The position numbers were made by a program, and so were the translations under genes. The notes under the pieces are model-generated. The model did not search any database. It saw only the letters and a program-made list of their open reading frames with translations, and had not been told where the DNA came from. From assembly GCA_026874595.1 (NCBI GenBank), contig CM049313.1, forward strand, positions 38,034,659 to 38,098,658: a DNA stretch of 64,000 bases, given 5' to 3'. Shown here piece after piece: positions 51,942 through 61,457 of the stretch (positions are counted from its first letter, which is position 1; each line of letters begins with the position of its first letter). Origin of the DNA: Sipunculus nudus. Taxonomy: Eukaryota > Annelida > Sipuncula > Golfingiida > Sipunculidae.

Positions 51942-52009
<68 letters not shown>

Positions 52010-52010
52010 T
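51889..52010. repeat. (CT)n microsatellite
   Basis: About 120 bp of nearly pure CT. All long open frames here (Arg-Glu or Ser-Leu repeats) are artefacts of the dinucleotide. Confidence 0.97.
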
Positions 52011-52021
52011 CCACCCCACCT

Positions 52022-52715
52022 CCATCCCTCTTCTCCACCGCTTCCAAATGACAGGCTCAATTAATTAGATTAATCAAATATTTTCATAATTTTGAATTAA
52101 ATTTAAACTAAAATAGAAATACTCATGAAAATCTTGAATATCCAAATTAAAGTGTTTGAAATCAGATATTTTTATGGGACTCGGACTCGAACCCAAAGGA
52201 CCCGGACACGGACTTGAACTCGGATGGCTTGGACTCGGACTTGACCTGGAATCTGATGGTGTCCACTCCACTACGTCACTACACTCATAGGAGGTACATA
52301 AAGCTTTTTTTTTATTGAAATGACATGTTACACTTCTTGCAACATAAAAGGAAACAGCGCTCTAAAATGAAACGCTAAAATAATCCGACACCTAAATCTT
52401 TCCATAAAATTAGATAAAAAAAAGCCAAACTGCGATACCTTCACTAGCTGAAGGCATCGGAAGAAGAAATGATTTTTTATATTCATAAAATTAATCCGAT
52501 TATGAGCGTTTGCGCGCAGTTTTGTTACATAACCTTGTCAAATACCCTTGTGGAGCTGCTACATATATTATTTTTTAAATTAAAATATTAAATTTAAAAT
52601 TTTACATTCGTCATTGAGTCTGGTGTTTCTATCTGTATGCATGTATTTTCTTGAAACATTAGACTTCTAGGGTTTCTATACAAATTTGTCTATTTGTCGG
52701 GTAATAAGGGTCCTC

Positions 52716-52770
<55 letters not shown>

Positions 52771-54298
52771 ACCTTTTAGTTAACTTTCCATATTCGTTGG
52801 TGTGGGATAGATGACACTGACCTGACAGGCGATACCCGAGACACTGCCTGAACCTGAAAAGCTCAAGTTGAAATTGAATTAATAAAAAAGATGTACTTTA
52901 ACATCTGTAAGAAAATGCAACGAGTTGAGGATAACAATAGAGAGTTCTGAATTATAGTCCGTCTTTTCGTGAGGTCATAAAAATATTCTTAGGTTTGCTT
53001 GCACGGCTCGCCCAGATTACAACATAATTTTTCCCGTGAATGAACGCGATAAAATGACAAACACCAAATTGAGATAATTTGGGCATTATGTTCTCAATAT
53101 TCAAAAAGAGAACATGTATACCGCAGACACATACAGGTGTTTTGGTGGCCTTAAATAATTTCCTCTTAGGCATACGATTTAAATCCAAATTAGTCAAACG
53201 TGATTTTGCCTATTGTATTCTCCGTATTGAAATGTGAGCGCAGATGTGATAAATTATATTGTTGTTTGTAGTTTCAAGTAAAAAAAGGATGGATATGTCA
53301 AATCAAGGTTTCAGAGTAATGGGCTCTACAAATATACAAGCCCTATACAAATATACAAGCCAAGACAGCCAATGTCAACCGAGCATAGAAGACAAATTTT
53401 TATATTATTCAAATGTCTTTCAATTTCAATATTAGTATACATGAACTTAATACCAGTACAAATTCGTCTATTGATGTATATTACGGTGATTTAGCCCTTG
53501 AAACGTATATATATATTGAACCTGATAAGGGGCTCCTCTGCCATGTGGCGAACTGTTAATCTCTGGCAGTCCTAATTGGCCATTTCGTATATCATCATAT
53601 ATGTCATATATTTGTGGAAATGAAGGCCATGAATGCATGGATTTTGCATGACCCTTATTAAGTCAAATATGGTACAGCTGACATTTAATTTGGAATATTA
53701 AAAAAAAACAAGTTATCCTAAAAACGGGCAGTGCAAAGCACTCTTGGGAGGGAATATGTTAAATTTCAAAACAAGATCTACGTTTTCATTTGTTCATCTC
53801 TCGGGTTAATTTGTCATCACATAAAATATATTTTTGGTATATAGGTAAAAGAAAGTGGCCCGTGCCAAATCCTTCAGCCAAGGCAAAAACAACGCCTCTG
53901 CCAATCAAGTTTATACGTACCTCAATGGTTCGAAGTATGTAAACGTGATCGGTTGAAGTGTTGTTGTAATCACATGTATTTCAGTAATACTGCATTCTAC
54001 AGGCAGTCAACTTCCGTCCCCTTTCGACGTCTACTTTCTATTTATCTTAACGTTGATATCATCGTATGTCATATCGTTAAAACACAATATCAATACATGG
54101 TGAATATTCGGTGCGAGTTTATAATTTAGAATTACTACAGCAGATTTTAATTTAAAAAGTAATACTTGGTGTTAGTGTGCAATCAATTTTACAACGCGCG
54201 CTTTAATTGCATGGGATCAGCTGAGTTTTATCTATATAAGCTGGTCTAGTATGAAATGCTCTGCCATTTCAATGTTGCCGTTGACCTTTACAATAATT
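52022..54298. other. unassigned region with short tandem words and GT/GA microsatellite
   Basis: It contains GGACTCGGACTTGAACTCGG-type hexamer repeats (about 52178-52250), a (GT)n(GA)n tract at 52718-52768 and a 17-bp direct repeat ACAAATATACAAGCC (about 53328 and 53345). No gene recognised. Confidence 0.5.
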
Positions 54299-54346
54299 GT
54301 ATCCGCCAAAACGAAGTTTTGCGGAAACTATGTTTTTGACCGGGTT

Positions 54347-54380
<34 letters not shown>

Positions 54381-55750
54381 GTTCGTTTCCGGAGAACTCC
54401 TCTGAGACTACTGGACAGATTTTTCCGAAACTTACACAAATTATCGGGTCACATGTGAACTGGTGCCTAACCAAGTGACCTTGACCTCTGACCTTTCGTC
54501 TCTGCCCAGCGTCCGTTTGTGCGTCTGTTTACACACATAAACCCATATATCTCGGGAACCGTTTGACCGATCCGGAAAATTTTTTTACACAAATGTAGCC
54601 CTGGGATAGCTTTATAACATACACAACAAAAGGTGGCGCCACCTGCAACCATGTTTGCACAGTGTCCATCTGTTCATCTGCCTGGGGTTAAAATCACTCA
54701 TATCTCTGCAGTGGTTTGACTAATTCACCTAAAATTTGGCATGCATATACATCCTAGATAGCTTTCTCAATTTTATGACAGGTGGCGCCACCTACATTCA
54801 CGTTAACGCTCCACACATAAACCCATATATCTCGGGAACCGTTTGACCGATCCGATAAAAAATTTTACACAAATGTAGCCCTGGGATAGCTTTATAACAT
54901 ACACAACAAAAGGTGGCGCCACCTGCAACCATGTTTGCACGGTGTCCATTTGTTCATCTGCCTGGGGTTAAAATCACTCATATCTCTGCAGTGGTTTGAC
55001 TAATTCACCTAAAAATCGGCATACATATACATCCTAGATAGCTTTCTTGATTTTATGACAGGTGGCGCCACCTACATTCACGTTAACGCTCCACACATAA
55101 ACCCATATATCTCGGGAACCGTTTGACCGATCCGATAAAAAAATTTACACAAATGTAGCCCTGGGATAGCTTTATAACATACACAACAAAAGATGGCGCC
55201 ACCTGCAACCATGTTTGCACAGTGTCCATTTGTTCATCTGCCTGGGGTTAAAATCACTCATATCTCTGCAATGGTTTGACTAATTCACCTAAAATTCGGC
55301 ATGCGTATACATCCTAGATAGCTTCCTTGATTTTATGACAGGTGGCGCCACCTACATTCATGTTAACGCTGCAGACATCCAAGCTCATATCTCGGGAACC
55401 GTTTGACCGATCCGGAAAAAAATTTTACACAAATGTAGCCCTGGGATAGCTTTATAACATACACAACAAAAGGTGGTGCCACCTGCAACCATGTTTGCAC
55501 AGCGTCCATCTGTTTGTCTGCTGTGGGATAAAATCACTCATATCTCTGCAGTGGTTTGACTTTTCCACTTGAAATTTTGCATGTGTATATATCTTGGATA
55601 GTTTCTGGTTCAAATAACAGGTGGCGCCACCTACAATCCTGTTTATGTGGCAGAGATCCAATACTAATATTTTACATATGTAACTCTATATCCCCTTGCC
55701 ACTCAATCCATGCCTCACTTCACCCGTCCTTCTCTGATTTTGGCGGATAC
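54299..55750. mobile_element. 13-bp-TIR element with four 280-bp internal repeats
   Basis: GTATCCGCCAAAA at 54299-54311 and TTTTGGCGGATAC at 55738-55750 are perfect inverted ends. Just inside lies a (CCG)n tract (54347-54381) and TGACCTTGACCTCTGACCT (about 54476-54494). From 54541 to about 55660 run four tandem units of 280 bp (starts 54541, 54821, 55101, 55381). Each unit is made of two diverged halves, both ending in the palindrome AGGTGGCGCCACCT. No open frame; a non-autonomous DNA element of undetermined superfamily. Confidence 0.8.
54541..55660. repeat. 280-bp tandem repeat, 4 units
   Basis: CCCATATATCTCGGGAACCG or a close match begins each unit at exact 280-bp steps. The second half-unit has CTCATATCTCTGCAGTGGTT, a diverged form of the first, so the ancestral period was about 140 bp. 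Confidence 0.95.
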
Positions 55751-56189
55751 ACGTAGTCGCTTGTCGACTACCCGTATTCTAGTTTCTAAAACAGTAATTG
55801 GTAAGATCAGATACATAAATTTATTATGGAATGTTACATGTAATTATTGTCCTTGAAAATTGATCAGCTTTAATTTCTAATATTGCCAACATTCTGTTAA
55901 TAGTTAAAGTAGTACACAGTACCACACAGTTGAGTTCTCAATTTTTAAGAACACTTTAAAGGGACCTATTAACTTACGAGGTATATTAATAAACATGAAA
56001 TATAGATTATTCAACATAAAATATTACGGTATCTGTCAATATTTCGTTCTGAGCCCGTATGCTTACTCCTGAACACAAGCGGAAAAACTTACACCGGGCG
56101 CCAACAGTTTCGCAAAACAAAGCGAGCATGGTCAGCTGTTGGCCTTACCGCGAAACTACACAAATCAAGAGTTTTCAAGCCCACAACCG
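55751..56189. other. unassigned spacer
   Basis: AT-rich; nothing recognised. Confidence 0.4.
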
Positions 56190-58535
56190 TTTTTTGCTTG
56201 CCGGAATCAAAGATTTCGGCAAGCATATTGCTCAGTTGCGTATGTCTGTTTGTCTGTTTGTTTGTTTGTCTGCACTCTCCTGGCCACAATTTTGCCACAA
56301 TCACCTTGAAACTTATAGGGATGATGAAAAACATAATTTCTAGGTGCCCTATTGTTTTTGGTTAAAGTAGGTCAAAGGTCAAGGTCAAGGTCACGACAGG
56401 TATGGTTAACGGTTTTTGCACTATAACTTCGCCATAAATAGGCTTATCCACTTCTGCAATAGCTCATTTTTTTCGTCATCACCTGGCCTTTCTTTTGACA
56501 TGTAGCTTACTTAAATTTGCTGTTACCATGGTTACGCAATTTTGGGGAGAAATCATGGAATTTCGTGATATTTTTCAAATTTGCAGCAATCGTACTGATT
56601 CTGAGATATTTTATGTAACACAAAAATATCTCGAAATTGTTTTTTCAGATTTTGGAAATGGCCGCCAGGGGGCGTTGCAGATGAAAAAACATGAAAATTT
56701 GTTTTGGTGCTATACCTCCAGAACTAATAAACATTGGGCCATTTCCATCACAGCACCTTCAACTGGGGTCCATGGGCTTATTTTTGCGCATAGGTGCCAA
56801 AGTGCGCTATTGCCAGATTTCTCTATTTTTGGGGTAAAACTTTTGTATTTTGAAAATATGCAGTTTTCAGCTTCTAACTCTGTCAGTTTTTATGCTGGAG
56901 GAGTCAATTTTTTTGCATCTTGTAGCCCTTGGTGAGTTCTCGGTGATCCAATCAAAAATCTTGCAAAATCTCGCACCGTTTCTCGTCAAACGAGTCTTCG
57001 AGATTTCATTAAATATGACCTACAGGTTGCATTTTTTTTAACAATGGCTTTGAAATTGATATATTTTGTGTTATTTATAAATATCTCGACATCAGTTTTT
57101 CATTTTTTTTGGAAATAGCCACCAGGGGGCGTGGTACCTGAAACACTGTAACATATCATTTTTCTGCAATATTTAAAATAATTTTAAACATGGCACAATT
57201 TTTATCGTTGTATCTTAAACTAGGAACATTGGCTTATTCCTCCGCACATGTAGCTTTGTGCTGCCGTTACCATGGTTACCAAATTTGTGGGTTAAACTTG
57301 ACGATCTGAAAATATGCAGTTTTTGGCTTCTATCTCGGTTAATATTTATGTTTCAAGGGTCTAGTTTTTTGCATAAGGCTGCTTCCCCTTGGTTCTAAGT
57401 CATTCAATTGCAAGTCTCGTCAAATTTCGCTCGGTTTATCGTCAAACGAGAAAAAACGAGATTTCACGGAAATGCTTATAACTCTGCGACTTTTACAGCT
57501 ACACAGGTCTAGTTTTCGGCATTGCATAACATATGACCAGCTTGACACGCCAGAAAAGAAATCAGGCCAAATCTCGCACCATATCTCGTCAAGCGAGAAA
57601 AAAACGAGATATCATGGAAATGCTTATAACTAGGCGACTTTTACAGCTACTCAGGTCTAGTTTTTGGCATTTGGTAACATTTGGCCAACTTGACATAGTA
57701 AAACTGCGATACTTGGCGAAATCTCGCACTACATCTGGTCAAATGTGGAAAAACGAGATTTCACAGAAATGCTAATAACTTGGCGACTTTTACAGCTAGA
57801 CAGATGTAGTTTTCGCCATTTCATAATATTTAGAGAGTTTGATATGACAAATCTACAAGACTGGCCAAATCCTGCACCATATCTCGTCAAACGAGAAAAC
57901 ACGAGAGTACACGGAAATGCTTATAACTCGGCGACTTTTACAGCTAGACGGATCTAGTTTTCGCCATTTCGTAACGTTTGGCCGTCTTGACATAATAAAA
58001 CTGCTCGTCTTGCCAAATCACGTACTATATCTCGTCAAGCGAGAAAAAACATGATTTCACGTAAATGCTGATAACACGGCGACTTTTGCAGCTAGACAGG
58101 TCTAGTTTCCGGCATTTTGTAATATTTGACAAACCTGACATGACAAAACTGGAAATCTCGCCAAAGCTCGCACCATTTCCCGTCAAACGAGAAAACACGA
58201 GATTTCATGCAAATGCTTTTAACTCAGCGGCTTTTATAGCTAGACAGGTCTAGTTTTCGGCATTTCATATCATTTGGCCAGCTTGACATGACAAACCTGA
58301 AAACGTCTCACTGCTTCTTGTCAAACGAGATTAACGGGATTTCATGAAAAAATTTTGAACTTGGTCCCTTTTACACTAGAAAGATATGCAGCTGTTAAAG
58401 GTCAGCATGCATAAATAAACATATTATCCGTTTCTGCTGCCCCCACAATGTTGCTCATTTATATGACTGTTTCTACATGCACTCTCTGTCTATCTGTCTG
58501 TATCATTTCCATTTCCGGCAAGCGCGTGACCTCTG
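56190..58535 (-). repeat. modular repeat element, right copy (inverted relative to 45672-50888)
   Basis: Reverse complement of the left copy in its key blocks: GGTGCCCTATTGTTTTTGGT against 50745-50765, AGGTCAAAGGTCAAGGTCAA against 50711-50732, CCGTTACCATGGTTACC against 50120-50140, and the CTCF-like word at 57119-57132 against 50272-50286. It starts CGGCAAGCATATTGCTCAGT and ends CCGGCAAGCGCGTGACCTCT. The 3' third is a 148-bp tandem array. Shorter than the left copy because it lacks the 330-bp modules. Confidence 0.8.
57420..58360. repeat. 148-bp tandem array, about 6 units
   Basis: ATGCTTATAACT-type landmarks start at 57472, 57620, 57769, 57917, 58065 and 58213, a period of 148-149 bp. Each unit carries one TCTCGTCAAACGAGA box (perfect at 57882-57896) and CTTTTACAGCTAGACAGGTC. 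As 148 is not a multiple of 3, the unit reads in a different frame in each copy, so the open frames here are not genes. Confidence 0.95.
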
Positions 58536-58542
58536 GTCATCT

Positions 58543-58544
58543 TG

Positions 58545-58575
<31 letters not shown>
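58543..58575. repeat. poly(T) tract
   Basis: About 30 T residues adjoin the end of the right-hand modular element. Confidence 0.95.
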
Positions 58576-59351
58576 TCTTTTGAAATTAAGCCAAAATGAG
58601 CAAATAATAAGCATATTATTTCAAGTAAACATGAACCTGTGAACCTGTTGTTGAACAGTCAGGTCGAAAGATGGATTGAACACGACAAGTGTGCTTATCG
58701 TGATTGAATATTTAAGAAACCGCGCCCAAGCCAGAAAACAAGTTAGAAACGTTCAGTGTCAGACTATGTACAGTAGCTTTATGAAATGAGCTCCATAATA
58801 AAAAAAAAAACATCAAAACTCGCGTTGTATTAATCACAGATCCCATAAAACCATTTAAAACATGGTAGACATTTCAGTTTAATGGTTAATATTTCCATGG
58901 AAACCTCTTGACATTTTGGAAACGAGTTTGGCTAATGCAATTTCCTATTGCTAAAAGGACTACGCCACGTTTTCATTGACTCCTTTATCACGAGACATTT
59001 TGTTTGTCTATTTACAATATTTTTCTTGTGCAAAAATAACGATTTAAGGGGTTTAATCACGTGTAAAGCATGTTGAATTAACATGAAAGATAGCGTTTTC
59101 TCTTTGAAATTAATTGGTACCTGCCACAAATATTGCTCTAAAACCGTTGGTTTACTCTTGTACACAAGTTTTTAATGAGTGGGCCAGGCGCGATCACAGG
59201 CGTCAACATAAACACTTAGCACATGCCGATCTCTACAATCAGCCTTTGACTTTACGGTAAATGCCTCTCTAACTCGATGAGGGGGTGATCGGACTACTTT
59301 TGCCGTCTCAATTAACTAGCAACTAGTCTCGACTATCGTTAACAACGTGGT
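58576..59351. other. unassigned spacer
   Basis: No exon, RNA gene or repeat end recognised. Confidence 0.4.
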
Positions 59352-59399
59352 TGCGCCCACATGAGCCGACTGTCAGCTCGAGTGGCTCATGTGGGCGCA
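59352..59399. repeat. perfect 16-bp GC-rich inverted repeat
   Basis: TGCGCCCACATGAGCC and GGCTCATGTGGGCGCA flank a 16-nt loop in which ACT/AGT could extend the stem. A stable hairpin on either strand; function unknown. Confidence 0.85.
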
Positions 59400-60029
59400 C
59401 TTTTGTAATTTGTTTGCATGAACCTTTGTTAAAAAAAACATACTTATCCAAAATTTGTCATATTTTAACTTTACATTACATAAGAAACGCTTAACGAAAT
59501 GAACTGTAAGATCGACAAAAAAATCCGAATATCGCTAACTGTTTTTGGTGATATTTCGTTGTATCAAGACATGTCACTTACGACAAAATGGATTCATCAC
59601 GCGGCACCCGGTTTTATCTCATCGATATGTATATATAAACAAGTAAACCGTGAGACCGTGTGCTTGGGTGGTTTTGCTTGTAAACTTTTGAATAAAGCAA
59701 AAATGAACTTTTAGTGTGAAAGAATAGGCAACATATTGGTCCTGATTATGTTCCTTTAAGTATTTTTTGAATACACATACCCATATTTGAATAAAAAGGA
59801 GATCACAAATTAAAATGTTTTACTTGGTGTACAAAATCACAACGGTAAAATTTGGCTGCTGGTGCGACCGGACTTGGGGTCAATCAAGATTCTTTTAATT
59901 CCTGAGTAATTTTCAACAAAAAGGGATTGTTAAAAATAAAAAAAAAATCAAATCAAATTCGCAAGAAAATGAAACTTCTGAAATTAAGACTTTTGATTGG
60001 TGCATGAGTTGATATAAAAATTCAATAAC
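59400..60029. other. unassigned spacer
   Basis: Nothing recognised on either strand. Confidence 0.4.
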
Positions 60030-60235
60030 AGAAAGGGCCCTGGACAGTCGAGGCGTAAAACACTCAGCTCCCTCCGCTCCGGGTTCGATCCTGGGCGCTA
60101 TAAGAGTGGGTTGCAGTGATCCGTCCAGGTTTGGTGATTTTCTACGGGTTGTATGGTTTTCTCTTTCCCTACACACCACGCAACGCCACCACCCGAACCA
60201 TGGAGATTGTCTCAGTTATTATAACCAGCTGTACA
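60030..60235 (+). mobile_element. probable tRNA-derived SINE
   Basis: The pol III B-box GGTTCGATCC lies at 60082-60091, preceded by a tRNA-like GTCGAGGCGTAAAACACTCA stretch (poor A-box). After it comes a non-tRNA body. The tRNA cloverleaf itself is not restorable (weak acceptor stem and A-box), so this is not called a tRNA gene. SINE boundaries are approximate. Confidence 0.5.
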
Positions 60236-61457
60236 ATCCATGTAAATTATTGTAAAATTAAGTATATATTTTAAACGTTCCAACGCTTGAACTATCAAAC
60301 AGTGCTCACCAGTTGCGAAGTGTAGGCCTATGTCACAGAACCTGTGTGTAATAAAGGACGAGGGACTCGAGGCTTCGTTTTTTGTCCATTAACCCTTGCT
60401 GTATAGATAAAGTCAGTCATATAGGGGTAAAACGGAGTGGTCTTAATGTCCACCAAGGGAGAAGCAGAGACACTATGTGAGCATTTGTCATGAGACCAGT
60501 ACAGGTTGCGCGGCCATTCAACAGGGTTAATCGTACGATAGTGACTTGACCAGGCCATACGCTTCAATCAGCGCCCGATTGGTGTATTCCTCTGTCGCAT
60601 GATATAACGTAGTCTCCTCGCCCACCTAGTAATTACTTCCGGTCGCCTTAATGAAACCCTGGTAAATCATTAATTTGCTCCGGGCATGAAACTCACATTT
60701 TGATTTCAAGAGAAATCTATTTCATCTTAGAAAGAAATATTCATGATTTAGTTAAGGATATGTTATATCGATTACCATTCATTAAAATATAGTACGTGTA
60801 TTTTCAATTACCCAGGCAACTGATAATTTCGTCCGTCTCACGCAGAAACGTCTGAAAATGTCAGCTGTATAATAGCAGGGACGGATCCAGGATTTGGGAT
60901 AAGGAGGGCTAATGACAAATCCAAACGATATGTCCTCCGATCCGAAAGGGGGGGGGGGGGGGGTCAGGCTGCAAATATTGGTTTAAAACTCTTAATATGT
61001 CGCCGGCTGAAAAGGGGGACTTCTGGATTGTGACCGTATATCGAAGAAAAGTTGTGACATAGATCTTCCTGTTGGGAGCTGGCGAGGGTCTGCTCTTAAG
61101 GAGATACTGTTAAACTGAGTTACTGAGTGGATCTACATCCATGCAACGCAAGCGAATACCAGCGCATCTATAAGGTCTGGCAAATGGTAAACATTGATTT
61201 AAATAAAATGTTATAATAAATTCTTCATAATCTGAAATGATTTCTGTTGCAAAATTTTCTGATCTGAATCATTTTCCTCAGTTTTATAATAAACAAGCAA
61301 TATGCACAAACCATCAAACATCTAATTGAATGAATTGGCATTAATTGTAAATATTATAATATCTGTGTATTTTTCAGGATATTATTATAATTTTATGCCA
61401 TGCATACAAGAATTCCTCCTGTGGATATTTTACTTCTTGCAGAACATCTGTTATGAG
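60236..61457. other. unassigned region left of the terminal satellite
   Basis: One half of a GGACGGATCCAGGATTT-type element end lies at about 60884-60900, followed by a G-run (60949-60962); the partner end is not clear. At 61379 a TTTTTCAG acceptor-like site leads into an open frame (see findings). Confidence 0.4.

Noticed and set aside
51751-52068. Arg-Glu and Ser-Leu repeat frames on both strands
   Set aside because: Pure consequence of the CT dinucleotide tract, which is open in all frames.
56495-56935. 146-codon plus-strand frame
   Set aside because: Part of the right copy of the modular element; no domain recognised and the homologous part of the left copy is not open.
57533-58253. series of similar peptides (EMLITRRLLQL-type) in consecutive frames
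   Set aside because: They arise because one 148-bp repeat unit changes frame in each copy; not a protein repeat gene.
59352-59399. microRNA precursor
   Set aside because: 16-bp arms and 48 nt in total are shorter than animal pre-miRNA hairpins.
60040-60115. tRNA gene
   Set aside because: Only the B-box is good; the A-box and cloverleaf stems are poor and a long non-tRNA body follows, so a SINE fits better.
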